From Sporocytophaga sp. (GTDB lineage: Bacteria; Bacteroidota; Bacteroidia; Cytophagales; Cytophagaceae), in NCBI GenBank assembly GCA_024707265.1, contig JANQAB010000003.1, positions 744,001 through 808,000 on the forward strand: DNA of 64,000 bases. Direction: 5' to 3'. The notes below the pieces were generated by a model. That model had not been told where the DNA came from. It did not search any database and saw only the letters and a program-made list of their open reading frames with translations. The position numbers and the translations under genes are program-made. Below, piece by piece: positions 26,115 through 35,775 of this stretch (its first letter is position 1; each line of letters starts with the position of its first letter).

Positions 26115-26165
26115 GCTGAAAGCGCAAAGCTGAAAGTATTAGAAGTACTTCAACTTTGCGCTTTC
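26112..26165. repeat. 3'-end-associated hairpin repeat (AAGCTGAAAG type)
   Basis: The ABC exporter stop runs straight into two copies of AGCTGAAAG. GAAAGCGCAAAG (26118-26129) pairs with CTTTGCGCTTTC (26154-26165). Similar AAGCTnAAAG-rich sequence follows the nusB stop and the GyrI-like stop, in the same orientation to the upstream gene. It may also act as a terminator, but its T tract is weak. Confidence 0.5.
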
Positions 26166-26214
26166 TTCTTCTATGAAATATAATAATCATTTTTAGAAAT
26201 AAGATTTTAAAGCA

Positions 26215-27042
26215 TTGGAAGTATTAAACCCTGTAACCTCTAGAGCTATTTCAGGAAAGCAACTTTTTCCATTTAAGTATTCCATATGTACATTGGTTAC
26301 TAATCCTGACGAATATCAGGAGATGCTTCAGTCATTTGTAAATGCAGGGTTTAACACTTCTTTTTGTGAGTATCTTCATATTGACAACAGTCAGAGCAAT
26401 GCCTACGAAGCATTTTCCGGACTAAATAAATTCCTTCAGGAAGCACAGGGAAAATACATCATCCTTTGTCATCAGGATATTCTTTTAAACTATGACAATC
26501 TTGATATGCTTGAACAGCGTATAGCTGAAATAGAAGCAAAGGATCCAAAGTGGGGCATCATTGGAAATGCAGGTGCTGTTGGAATTAAAAATAAAGTATA
26601 TAGAATTACAGAAGGTGATGGTGTATTTCGCAAATGCGGACACCCTCCTGCTAAAGTTGTTTCTGTCGATGAAAATTTTATACTGGTTAAAAAAGAAGCG
26701 AATCTGGCTCTTTCCGGTGACCTTTCAGGGTTTCATCTTTATGGAACAGATCTTTGCATAATTGCCTCAATATTAGGATACAATGCTTATGTAGTCAATT
26801 TTCATTTGCTGCATAAAAGTAAAGGCAATGCCGACAAGAGTTTTTTTACAATTAAAGAAAACCTGATAAAGAAATATTCAAAAGCTTTTGAACCAAGATT
26901 CATCGAAACTACGATGACTAAATTTTACTTTTCCAGCTCACCTTTTCTGAATAAACTCATGAATACAGGGTTTATGATGTTTTGGATTCGTCAGTTTTTC
27001 AAGCTGAAATTCAGAAAAGATCTTAAAAGAAAAGTTCAATAA
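26215..27042 (+). CDS. Glycosyltransferase-like protein (PF13712-type)
   Basis: This 275-aa protein resembles the StrF-associated glycosyltransferase-like family. It has a short N-terminal part, then YSICTLVTNPDEYQEML, the HIDNSQSNAYEAFSGLN segment and YIILCHQDILL, where HQD stands in for the usual DxD. The later GFHLYGTDLC is also typical. No ATG is in frame before the conserved core, so the TTG at 26215 is the likely start; an in-frame stop lies three codons upstream. It is last in the glycan cluster and probably modifies a surface polysaccharide. Confidence 0.75.
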   Translation: MEVLNPVTSRAISGKQLFPFKYSICTLVTNPDEYQEMLQSFVNAGFNTSFCEYLHIDNSQSNAYEAFSGLNKFLQEAQGKYIILCHQDILLNYDNLDMLEQRIAEIEAKDPKWGIIGNAGAVGIKNKVYRITEGDGVFRKCGHPPAKVVSVDENFILVKKEANLALSGDLSGFHLYGTDLCIIASILGYNAYVVNFHLLHKSKGNADKSFFTIKENLIKKYSKAFEPRFIETTMTKFYFSSSPFLNKLMNTGFMMFWIRQFFKLKFRKDLKRKVQ

Positions 27043-27053
27043 GGATTGTAGTA

Positions 27054-28016
27054 TTATTTCTTTATTGTTGCTGATTTAAGTAACATCTGTTCAACAGAAC
27101 TTGTTTTATTACAATCCTCAATTTGGGTGCAGGTGTCCAACATATTTTCCGCGTTTTTCAGACTATAAATTTTAATCCAGTCTACGGTAAAATACTGAGG
27201 AAATTTTACTTCAGAAATAGAAGGAGAATTCCCCAAAGCCAGGTTTGCAATCAAATACATCTCTGCTGATACGGAAGGAACATGATCGGTTACAGTTCTA
27301 ATCTCCTTTCCATCGATGTAAAAAACAAGTTTATCTTTTAGCCAGGCGACAGAAAAAATATGAAAGTCATTGAAAAAGTCAGGTTGCTTTTCACAATATT
27401 CAATAAAACAACTCTGTCTATTTCTATTTCCATCACACCAGAAGACGTTATTTGTTCCGCATTTGAAATTATTACCCCAATACTCAAAGATATCTATTTC
27501 CCTGTATCCGTCGGCCTGAGGAGAGCAACTGCCATTCCACATCCAGAAAGCAGGCCATAAAGTCTGTTCTCTGCCCTCCGGCATTTTACATCTAATTTCA
27601 AACAGGGCATTTCCTTTCACCATATTTTTATAATGGATCCAACCGGAAGCATAATTATAAGTGATCCCATTAGAGGCTGTTTCAGATTTAGGAAGAGAGT
27701 CTGCTTTAATCAGAAGATTTCCACCAGAAACAGATAACTGTTCCCATTTATAAATTTGCAGTTCATCAGGACCGTGATTGTCTGCAAACAAGTACCAGTT
27801 TTTAGATAAGTCTTTGACAGAACCATTGAAATCGTCCAGAAAATTTAAGTTCCAGTCCATATAATTAATTCCACAAGGTTCTGATACTAATTCTGTCTTT
27901 TCATTTATTTCCGGTTCAAATTTTATCTCTGAAAAAGAATTAACTAAAGACTGCTGGCCAAAGAGTACTGACGAGTGGAAAAGTAAAATCAGGGTTTGTA
28001 TATAGATTTTCTTCAT
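27054..28016 (-). CDS. Secreted glycoside hydrolase family 16 (laminarinase/glucanase-like)
   Basis: GH16 enzymes cut beta-1,3 or mixed beta-glucans, agarose or carrageenan with retention. This 320-aa protein has a signal peptide (KKIYIQTLILLFHSSVLFGQ) when started at the ATG at 28016; a GTG four codons upstream is less likely. The catalytic motif EIDIFE is near residue 172, in DGYREIDIFEYWGN. The aromatic-rich PAFWMWNG segment precedes it. I see no T9SS sorting domain; the C-terminal tail after EVKFPQYFTVDWIKIYSL is short. The substrate is inferred to be beta-glucan. Confidence 0.9.
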   Translation of the reverse strand: MKKIYIQTLILLFHSSVLFGQQSLVNSFSEIKFEPEINEKTELVSEPCGINYMDWNLNFLDDFNGSVKDLSKNWYLFADNHGPDELQIYKWEQLSVSGGNLLIKADSLPKSETASNGITYNYASGWIHYKNMVKGNALFEIRCKMPEGREQTLWPAFWMWNGSCSPQADGYREIDIFEYWGNNFKCGTNNVFWCDGNRNRQSCFIEYCEKQPDFFNDFHIFSVAWLKDKLVFYIDGKEIRTVTDHVPSVSAEMYLIANLALGNSPSISEVKFPQYFTVDWIKIYSLKNAENMLDTCTQIEDCNKTSSVEQMLLKSATIKK

Positions 28017-28221
28017 GCTAAAATTCACAAAAGACCGCCTTATTTACTTACAACTACATTAAGCTCTATTTTGGTTATTAAATAATTCAACCACTTTCTT
28101 TAACAGACAGTACCGTTCTATTGGAAAGCGACGCTGTAAAACTTTTCCTTATTCAAAATATTTTGTAATTTTACTAACAGATTACGCGTTTTAGTTGATA
28201 CTAATCTTTATCCTAAAGGAT

Positions 28222-29007
28222 ATGGTAAAAAAGGTCTTATCAATAGGATTCTGTCTTACATTACTTTTATTCTCATTTACTCCCTTAGAGCGTAAATCCC
28301 TAAGGGTAAAAACTATTGTTATTGATCCAGGACATGGAGGAAAGGATCCAGGATGCCTGAAGAACAAAACCAAGGAAAAAGATATAGCACTTGACATAAG
28401 CCTTAAAGTAGGTCAGCTGATTCAGGAAAACATGCCGGATGTAAAGGTTATTTTTACCAGAAAAGATGATCGCTTTGTAGAACTTCATGACAGGGCAGGT
28501 ATTGCGAATAAGAATCATGCAGATCTTTTTATTTCAGTGCATGTGAATTCCGGTCCTGCCGGAATGCATGGGACAGAAACCTATTGCATGGGCCTTCATA
28601 AAACAGAACAGAACCTTGAAATAGCTCAGAGAGAAAACTCATCTATTCTGATGGAAGATGACCATAAAGAGAACTATGAAGGGTTTGATCCTAATTCTCC
28701 TCAATCCTACATTTTGTTCTCATTATACCAGAATGCTTTTATGCATAGCAGCATGAAGCTTGCCCATAAGATCGAAACTGAATTTAAACTTAGTAATAAG
28801 AGACATAGCAGAGGGGTAAAACAAGCAGGTTTTCTGGTATTATGGAAAACTTCGATGCCAAGTGTACTTGTGGAAACAGGTTTTATCACGGATACTACTG
28901 ATTATAAACTTCTCAATTCAGAATCAGGCAGATTTGATTCCGCCTGGGGTATCTATAGTGCTATTGAAGATTACAAAAAAGACATTGAAAATTCAGGGTC
29001 AGAGTAA
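28222..29007 (+). CDS. N-acetylmuramoyl-L-alanine amidase (Amidase_3)
   Basis: This zinc amidase cuts the bond between muramic acid and the stem peptide in peptidoglycan. The zinc motif is VIDPGHGGKDPG (His near residue 38). Other family motifs are LFISVHVNS and the glutamate in SVLVETGFIT. The ATG at 28222 gives a 261-aa protein with a hydrophobic N-terminus (VLSIGFCLTLLLFSF); an upstream TTG is less likely. Export to the periplasm and a role in cell separation or wall turnover are inferred. Confidence 0.92.
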   Translation: MVKKVLSIGFCLTLLLFSFTPLERKSLRVKTIVIDPGHGGKDPGCLKNKTKEKDIALDISLKVGQLIQENMPDVKVIFTRKDDRFVELHDRAGIANKNHADLFISVHVNSGPAGMHGTETYCMGLHKTEQNLEIAQRENSSILMEDDHKENYEGFDPNSPQSYILFSLYQNAFMHSSMKLAHKIETEFKLSNKRHSRGVKQAGFLVLWKTSMPSVLVETGFITDTTDYKLLNSESGRFDSAWGIYSAIEDYKKDIENSGSE

Positions 29008-29268
29008 TAGATTAAACTTCATTTTTATCATTATTCTGTAAAACCCAGCAGACAGAATATATATTAATTTATAAATGAACAATGTCTTTTTGGCAAAAGA
29101 GCTCATTCAGCTAATAAGGAATTTTTCTTTCAATAATATATTGATATCCTGAAAGCCACTTTTCCCATATAAATCTCAGGAGGCATCAAGAGGATTTTTA
29201 TCTATTTATGATAATTTGAAATGGCCAGAAACTTGTCTTTACAATAAATCATCAAATGCTACAAAGCA

Positions 29269-30775
29269 TTAAGAAAAAGAACCTGAAGAATCTTTGGGTG
29301 AAGTATAAATCAGATCATCATTGTTTTCATTATCCAGCTTCACTAATGCAGAATATTTCTTTGCCTTTGACAGAGACAAAGGCTTACGTTGCCTGAAAAG
29401 AGTTATATTTTTCAAGTCGCCAACCAGTTGATTTTTCAGATTTCTCCATAACGATTCCTTTTCTATCTCTATACCCTCTTTAAGATTTGCAAGAAATCTA
29501 AAGCTTATAACTCCAAGAATTACCGAGAATACAAAAGGAAAATCCCATGATTGCAAGCTTATAAAATGGATGGCCTCTTTCATATCAGGTCCTGAATAGT
29601 TAAAGCCTATTGAAAGGTCCTTCAGAGTAAAATAACCGGATACCATCCCTGACAGTAAAGGACCAAAGCCTGCAAAAATGGAGTTACTCATATTCATAGA
29701 AATAAGAAAAACAGATCCTTTTCCTTTTGGAGCAAGCTTTAGACCGATATTCCCGACAGCCAGAGATATTCCACCATTAGCTATGCCTATCATTATATGA
29801 ATAATCACCAATAAAGGCAGCGTAAACATATGCTTAGCAGGAAAGGTGGTATAAGTCCATGTAAGAACAGCCAGCATATACAAAGGCACACAAATCCTGA
29901 GCACAGCCTTATTATTTAAAGTATCAGAATATTTACCCCAAAACCCCAGAGACAAAATAGTAATTAACTGAGCTAACACTGTAAGACCAATAACAATACT
30001 AACAGGATATTGCAACTGGCTGAGCAGATATACAGAGAAGAAAGGTGTAGCAAAATTTGAAGCCAGGTTCCACAGAACAGTAAAACCAATAAGTGTTCTC
30101 AGGTTTTCATTAGCGAAAGGTCTCGTCAATTCTTTCAAGGAGAATCCGGGGAATTCTTTCATAGCAGGTTCATGAGTTTGCGAAAGCAAAAAAGTACTGA
30201 GTAAGCCCAACCCACCTGCTACCAGGAAAAAGCAGCCGAAGACAAACCTCATCTTTTCATGTCCTGCAAAATGATCAAGTACAAATCCGGTAAAAAATGA
30301 CACTGCGACTGCGAAAGCCTGTGCCCATCTGATTCGGTTACTAAAGAACCTTCCAAGCTGATCTGAAGGGATGAGGTCATGCATCCAGGAAGTCCAGGAA
30401 CCGCCTGAAATAGCTCCAACAAAGTTATGAATAAACATAACCCCTATAAGAAGGTAAATCAACCAGCTTCCCTCGGAAAACAAACAGGCAACCCCCAATA
30501 TCAGCAAAGGAAATCTTCCTAAAAAAAGAAAATAAAACACAGACCTTCCTTCTGCTTTTTATTTTATTCAAAAACCAAACAGAGAACAATTGAAAAAGAT
30601 TGGCAAAAACAGGTATACAAGCGAGCAATCCAAGTTGAAAGCCCGATGCGCCTAATAATAATGCAAAGGCAATCAATACGGGACCGCCGCTAAAACCGGA
30701 CATAGACTGAGAAACGATACCATCAGAAAGTACCAGTTTCTTTGCCCTTTCGATTGAGTGAAAATTTTCTTCCAA
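29269..30775 (-). CDS. MFS transporter (frame broken once)
   Basis: This major-facilitator membrane protein is 501 aa after repair, with about twelve hydrophobic segments. The N-terminal part (MEENFHSIERAKKLVLSDGI) and the long C-terminal part overlap in different frames at a seven-A run on the plus strand, 30531-30537. Removing one base gives RRKVCVLFSFLGRFPLLILG, a smooth helix-2/3 region. The motif around HDLIPSDQLGRFFSNR is typical of this subgroup. The substrate is unknown. A hydrophilic tail of about 70 residues follows the last helix. It is convergent to the amidase and divergent from the next gene. Confidence 0.85.
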
Positions 30776-30946
30776 AGCTGATTAAACTGAATGTGGGAAT
30801 ACGTTTATAAACGCTAAAAAGCCGGAAAAAATTTCCGTAAAATAGCATTGACAGAAACAATTGTAATACTTATATTTACCGTAGACTTGATTGGTGTAGC
30901 TGTAAGGGATATAGGCTTTGTTTTAACTAAAAAATGAACTACCGAT

Positions 30947-31210
30947 ATGAAAACCTTAAAAGAATTTTTAAAATCAACCATTATCAACTTATGCATATTC
31001 AGCACGACTGTTATAGCTTTTTATGCAAGCGCTTTGTTCTTCATCATACTTCTTCTGGAAGAAATTTATTTTAATCGTCCCAACCAGGTTTTAAAAGAGG
31101 ATTTTGAAGTCCTTATCCAGAAGCTTCATAATGCGCCGGAAATTCTTCGGGAAATCCTTTATCCAAATCAGGACAATAAAGGTGTAAAAATCGCAAAAGA
31201 AGGATTTTAA
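30947..31210 (+). CDS. Small membrane protein of unknown function
   Basis: This 87-aa protein has one strong transmembrane segment (INLCIFSTTVIAFYASALFF, then IILLLEE), followed by a soluble, charged tail (LKEDFEVLIQKLHNAPEILR). I do not recognise a family. It lies 49 bases before the small Rho_N-like gene and on the same strand, so the two may be co-transcribed. The frame is supported by low-Ser/Pro, helical composition and tight spacing. Confidence 0.6.
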   Translation: MKTLKEFLKSTIINLCIFSTTVIAFYASALFFIILLLEEIYFNRPNQVLKEDFEVLIQKLHNAPEILREILYPNQDNKGVKIAKEGF

Positions 31211-31259
31211 GCACCTAACATTTCAACCATTTCCTTGTTGTATTTTCAAAAGGTAAAAT

Positions 31260-31478
31260 ATGGAAAACCCCGAATATTTTGACGGACCTGAAAGTGAGGA
31301 CCTTGGTGACATTGAGGATTCTAAGTTTGGAAGAAAAAGGCAAAACCTGGAGATGTTGCCAATCCAAGAACTGAGAAAAAGAGCAGAATTAAGAAAAATT
31401 AAAGATTTTGAAAGCCTTAATAAGCAAAAGCTTATAGAAGCACTACATAAATACGACGAAACAAAGCAAAAAAAGTAA
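31260..31478 (+). CDS. Small protein with a Rho N-terminal-like (SAP/LEM-type) domain
   Basis: This 72-aa protein has an acidic N-terminus (NPEYFDGPESEDLGDIED) and then a helix-extended-helix segment at residues 33-66: LPIQELRKRAELRKIKDFES, then LNKQKLIEAL. This pattern matches the Rho_N/SAP-like fold, which binds nucleic acid in several proteins. No other domain is attached, so it is not Rho itself. It lies upstream of dnaE on the same strand, but a candidate promoter separates them. A role in binding DNA or RNA is inference. Confidence 0.7.
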   Translation: MENPEYFDGPESEDLGDIEDSKFGRKRQNLEMLPIQELRKRAELRKIKDFESLNKQKLIEALHKYDETKQKK

Positions 31479-31501
31479 AGAGGCGGAATCCGACATCGGA
31501 C

Positions 31502-31509
31502 TATTTTTG
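31502..31509 (+). promoter_or_regulatory. Candidate -7 box for dnaE
   Basis: TATTTTTG matches TAnnTTTG, 74 bases before the dnaE ATG. It directly follows a small dyad (TCCGACATCGGA). No TTG is found 19 bases upstream. Confidence 0.4.
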
Positions 31510-31583
31510 TTCACAATATTGTTGAAAACTTTTGAAGAATATCAATTAATTTTAGAATTCAACATTATTGTCCAATACCCGAA

Positions 31584-34500
31584 ATGCCGGATTTCGCACA
31601 TTTACACGTACATACTCAATTTTCCCTTCTTGACGGAGCAGCCAACATCACTGACCTAATGAAAAAGGCTCAGAAAGATGAGATGAAAGCTGTTGCAATT
31701 ACCGACCATGGGAACATGTTTGGAGTTTTCAAATTTGTTGCAGAAGCAAACAAATACAATGTAAAACCAATAGTCGGCTGTGAATTTTATCTCGTAGAAG
31801 ACCGTCATAAAAAATCGTTTACCAAAACTGATAAGGACATCCGTCGCCATCAGCTCCTGCTCGCTAAAAATGCTGAAGGATATAAAAACCTCGCCAAGCT
31901 CTGCTCTCTGGGATACATGGAAGGACTTTACGGAAAGTATCCGAGAATTGATAAGGAACTAATCTTAAAATACCATAAAGGACTGATTGCTACCACATGC
32001 TGTATAGGAGCCGAAGTACCACAAACGATTCTAAAAAAAGGAGAAGAAGAAGGTGAAAAAGTCTTCAAGTGGTGGCTGGATCTTTTTGGAGAAGATTATT
32101 ATGTAGAGCTTCAGCGTCACGATATTCCGGAACAGAATATAGTAAATGAAGTGCTTATAAAATTTGCCCTGAAACATAAGGTAAAAATTATAGCTTCCAA
32201 TGATTCTCATTATGTAGATCAGGAAGATTCCAATGCACACGACATTTTGCTATGCATCAACACCGGAGAAAAACAAAGTACCCCTACTAACAAAGAATTT
32301 TCTGACGATAGCGCATTTGCCAAAGGAACCCGCTTTGCATTTTATAATGATCAGTTTTATTTCAAGACTAAAGCTGAGATGGGGAAACTTTTCCACGATG
32401 TCCCTTCCGCTGTCGATAATACAATAGAGATCGTAGATAAAGTGGAAAGTCTGAAACTCAAAAGAGATATTCTGCTTCCCAACTTTCCTATTCCTGATTC
32501 ATTTAAAGTCAATACCGGGCCGGATGCAGATGTACTTAATCAGTGGGAATATTTAAAACATTTAACCTTTGAGGGAGCAAGAAAAAAATATAGGGAAATA
32601 ACACCTGAAATCGAAGAACGCCTCAACTTCGAGTTGTTTACCATCAAAACGATGGGATTTGCGGGTTACTTCCTTATCGTCCAGGATTTCATCAATAAAG
32701 GAAAAGAGATAGGCGTATTCGTCGGACCAGGAAGGGGTTCGGCAGCAGGATCTGCAGTGGCCTATTGTGTTGGTATTACCAATATAGATCCGATCAAGTA
32801 CGATCTGCTTTTTGAGCGTTTCCTAAATCCGGACAGAAAGAGCATGCCCGATATTGATACGGACTTTGACGATACTGGTCGGCAAAAAGTAATAGATTAC
32901 GTTGTTGAAAAATACGGAAAAACTCAAGTAGCTCAAATCGTAACTTACGGTTCTATGGCGGCTAAAATGAGTATCAAGGACGTTGCCCGAGTGCTTGATC
33001 TTCCGCTTAGTGATTCCAATGCACTGGCAAAACTGGTTCCTGAAAAACCAGGTATTGAGCTAAATAGAGTACTTACCGCACCTATTGACGGACCAGGAAG
33101 CTTAAGTCAAAAAGAAGGCTTGAACGGCGATGACATGGAAGGAGTAAAAAAACTCCGTGAGATCCTGAATGGAAAAGATCTTCAGGCAAACGTCCTGAAA
33201 GAAGCACTTGTACTCGAAGGCTCTGTGAGAGGCACAGGCGTGCACGCTGCTGGTATCATCATTGCTCCCCAGGACCTCTCCGACCTGATGCCGGTAGCAA
33301 CCTCCAGAGATTCCGATCTTCTGCTTACCCAATATGATGGTAAAGTGATTGAAGATGCGGGAGTAATCAAAATGGACTTTCTGGGATTAAAAACCCTGAC
33401 AATTATAAAGGACGCACTTGCACTGATCAAAAAGAACAAAGGGCTGGAAATTGAGATTGATGAAATAGATCTGGAAGATCAAAAAACATTTGAGCTTTAC
33501 CAAAGGGGCGAAACCAACGGAACCTTCCAGTTCGAGTCCGTGGGTATGCAGAAATACCTGAAGGAACTGAAACCCGATAAGTTTTCCGACCTTATCGCAA
33601 TGAACGCCCTTTATCGTCCGGGTCCTCTCGAATACATCCCTAACTATATCCGCCGTAAGCATGGCAAAGAGCCTATCACTTACGATATAGCGGAAATGGA
33701 GCAATACCTGAAGGATACATATGGAATTAACGTTTATCAGGAGCAGGTAATGCTTCTGTCTCAGAAACTTGCCAACTTTAGCAAGGGAGATGCCGATGTT
33801 CTTCGTAAGGCCATGGGTAAAAAGGACAAGGCTACTCTGGACAAGATGAAGAGTAAATTTATGGAAGGCTGCCAGAAAAATGGTCACGACCTCAAAGTCA
33901 GTGATAAAGTCTGGACAGACTGGGAAGCGTTTGCCTCATATGCCTTTAATAAGTCTCACTCAACTTGTTATGCCTTTGTGGCATTCCAAACCGCCTATTT
34001 AAAGGCACACCATCCGGCGGAATATATGGCATCGGTATTAACTCATAACATGAGTAATATCGACAAGATCTCCTTCTTTATGGATGAGTGCAAGAAAATT
34101 GGATTAATAGTTCTAGGGCCTGATATCAATGAAAGTTCCATGACCTTTGACGTTAACAAGGAAGGTAAAATCCGTTTCGGACTAGGGGCAATCAAAGGAG
34201 CAGGAGAAGCTGCCATTGCAGCAATTATCTCTGAAAGAGAAGAAAACGGTCCTTATACAGACCTGTTTAATCTGGTACAAAGAGTGAACCTTCGTACCAT
34301 GAATAAGAAAACATTCGAATGCTTTGCTTATGCTGGAGCATTTGATTCGTTCGGACTCCATCGTGCACAATACTTCTTTGTAACTGCAGAGAAAGATAAT
34401 ACAAGCACAATAGAAAAAATTATCAGATACGGATCTGCTTATCAGCAAGATAAAGATGCGAACCAACAGAGCCTGTTTGGTAGTTCTAGTAGTGTCGAAG

Positions 34501-35174
34501 TCGCTAAACCAAAAATTCCGGATTGCGAACCATGGAGCGAAATTGAGAAACTAAAGTTTGAGCGTGATGTCGTAGGATTTTATATTTCAGGCCACCCGCT
34601 TGATCAATACAGAATGGAAATTGACAATTTCTGTACTTGTCCTGCTGATAAAGTATTTGACTTTAAGAACAGAGAAGTTTCTGTAGCAGGGATAGTAGGA
34701 ACAGCGAATGTCAGGCAAATGAAAAACGGTAAATCATTTATCGTATTCAGCCTGGAAGATTTTGATGGTAAAATTGAAATGGCTCTTTTCGGAGAAGATT
34801 ACCTGAAGTTTGCACATTGGATAAAACCAGGAGAGTTTTTACATATTCGGGGCAAAGTGCAACAAAGGTATAACGGCGACCAATGGGAATTCAAACCGCT
34901 TAATATTAGCCTATTGGCTGATATCAGGCAAAAAATGGTAAAAGGAGTATCTGTAAAATTAAATATTCAGGGATTAAAACCAGAGACATTAAATAGTCTG
35001 GAGGAAGTAATCACAAGCAACCTGGGCAATACGGAATTAAAGTTTACGCTCTCTGATGATACGGAAAACATTCACGTTGAGCTGTTTTCACGAAAATTCA
35101 AAGTAGATCCAAACAATACACTACTCGACCAGTTAAAAAATCTTAATGAGGTGGAGTATAAAATTCTATTTTGA
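31584..35174 (+). CDS. dnaE: DNA polymerase III subunit alpha
   Basis: This is the replicative polymerase catalytic subunit, 1196 aa. The N-terminal PHP domain starts FAHLHVHTQFSLLDGA and includes AVAITDHGNMFG. The polymerase active-site aspartates are in MPDIDTDFDDTGR, preceded by GPGRGSAAGSAVAYC. Then come helix-hairpin-helix and OB-fold regions (REVSVAGIVGTANVRQMKNG) and a shorter C-terminal tail. Length and order match the DnaE1 type. It is followed by trxA after 76 bases. No frame break is seen in its 3.6 kb. Confidence 0.98.
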   Translation: MPDFAHLHVHTQFSLLDGAANITDLMKKAQKDEMKAVAITDHGNMFGVFKFVAEANKYNVKPIVGCEFYLVEDRHKKSFTKTDKDIRRHQLLLAKNAEGYKNLAKLCSLGYMEGLYGKYPRIDKELILKYHKGLIATTCCIGAEVPQTILKKGEEEGEKVFKWWLDLFGEDYYVELQRHDIPEQNIVNEVLIKFALKHKVKIIASNDSHYVDQEDSNAHDILLCINTGEKQSTPTNKEFSDDSAFAKGTRFAFYNDQFYFKTKAEMGKLFHDVPSAVDNTIEIVDKVESLKLKRDILLPNFPIPDSFKVNTGPDADVLNQWEYLKHLTFEGARKKYREITPEIEERLNFELFTIKTMGFAGYFLIVQDFINKGKEIGVFVGPGRGSAAGSAVAYCVGITNIDPIKYDLLFERFLNPDRKSMPDIDTDFDDTGRQKVIDYVVEKYGKTQVAQIVTYGSMAAKMSIKDVARVLDLPLSDSNALAKLVPEKPGIELNRVLTAPIDGPGSLSQKEGLNGDDMEGVKKLREILNGKDLQANVLKEALVLEGSVRGTGVHAAGIIIAPQDLSDLMPVATSRDSDLLLTQYDGKVIEDAGVIKMDFLGLKTLTIIKDALALIKKNKGLEIEIDEIDLEDQKTFELYQRGETNGTFQFESVGMQKYLKELKPDKFSDLIAMNALYRPGPLEYIPNYIRRKHGKEPITYDIAEMEQYLKDTYGINVYQEQVMLLSQKLANFSKGDADVLRKAMGKKDKATLDKMKSKFMEGCQKNGHDLKVSDKVWTDWEAFASYAFNKSHSTCYAFVAFQTAYLKAHHPAEYMASVLTHNMSNIDKISFFMDECKKIGLIVLGPDINESSMTFDVNKEGKIRFGLGAIKGAGEAAIAAIISEREENGPYTDLFNLVQRVNLRTMNKKTFECFAYAGAFDSFGLHRAQYFFVTAEKDNTSTIEKIIRYGSAYQQDKDANQQSLFGSSSSVEVAKPKIPDCEPWSEIEKLKFERDVVGFYISGHPLDQYRMEIDNFCTCPADKVFDFKNREVSVAGIVGTANVRQMKNGKSFIVFSLEDFDGKIEMALFGEDYLKFAHWIKPGEFLHIRGKVQQRYNGDQWEFKPLNISLLADIRQKMVKGVSVKLNIQGLKPETLNSLEEVITSNLGNTELKFTLSDDTENIHVELFSRKFKVDPNNTLLDQLKNLNEVEYKILF

Positions 35175-35250
35175 TAGAAACTAAATATTTAAAAAAATAG
35201 TAAGTTTACGGTCTGGTAATAATTAATAAACCTCTTTTTATTTTAAAAAT

Positions 35251-35571
35251 ATGGGAAAAGCAATAGAAATCACAGACGCTAATTTTGAAGATATAACCAA
35301 CACAGATAAACCTGTGCTAGTTGATTTCTGGGCTGAATGGTGCGGACCTTGCAAAATGATCGGTCCGGTTGTAGAAGAACTTGCTGCTGACTATGAAGGA
35401 AAAGCGATAATAGGAAAAGTAGATGTTGACAACAACCCTAACACTTCAGCAAAATTTGGGATCAGAAGCATTCCTACTCTTCTGGTAATTAAGAACGGAA
35501 AAATTGTTGAAAAACAAGTTGGCGCTGTACCTAAGAATGTTCTTAGCCAAAAAATTGAAGCTCATTTGTAA
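35251..35571 (+). CDS. trxA: Thioredoxin
   Basis: This small cytoplasmic dithiol carrier is 106 aa with the classic active site WCGPCK at residues 30-35 and the cis-proline segment RSIPTLLVIKNG. There is no signal peptide. A strong terminator follows 22 bases after the stop, so it is the last gene of its transcript. Confidence 0.97.
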   Translation: MGKAIEITDANFEDITNTDKPVLVDFWAEWCGPCKMIGPVVEELAADYEGKAIIGKVDVDNNPNTSAKFGIRSIPTLLVIKNGKIVEKQVGAVPKNVLSQKIEAHL

Positions 35572-35593
35572 TACTTAAAGGATCTTCATAAAT

Positions 35594-35627
35594 AAAAAGA
35601 GACTGCCCTTTCAGGCAGTCTCTTTTT
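35594..35627 (+). terminator. Terminator after trxA
   Basis: A perfect 14-bp stem (arm AAAAAGAGACTGCC, 35594-35607 with 35614-35627) has a six-base loop and ends in T5. Confidence 0.9.
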
Positions 35628-35775
35628 ATTTTACCTGACTTCCATCCCTATGTATTTTTAAATTATCCCTTATGATAAAAACACAGATGTAAAGCCCACA
35701 TCAAAGAGAACAAGGCGTCTAAAACAAATTTCATTTTGCAAAGCTTAAATATACATAGCTCACTATACAATCAAG

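Noticed and set aside
27054..28016. A polysaccharide utilisation locus around the GH16 gene
   Set aside because: No SusC/SusD pair or other hydrolase lies next to it. The TonB receptor is 12 kb away and has no SusD partner.
30814..31005. 63-codon minus-strand frame between the MFS gene and the small membrane gene
   Set aside because: It overlaps the likely real plus-strand gene at 30947 and shows no family features.
33387..33887. 166-codon open frame antisense to dnaE
   Set aside because: It lies entirely inside a highly conserved dnaE segment and has no recognisable domain.
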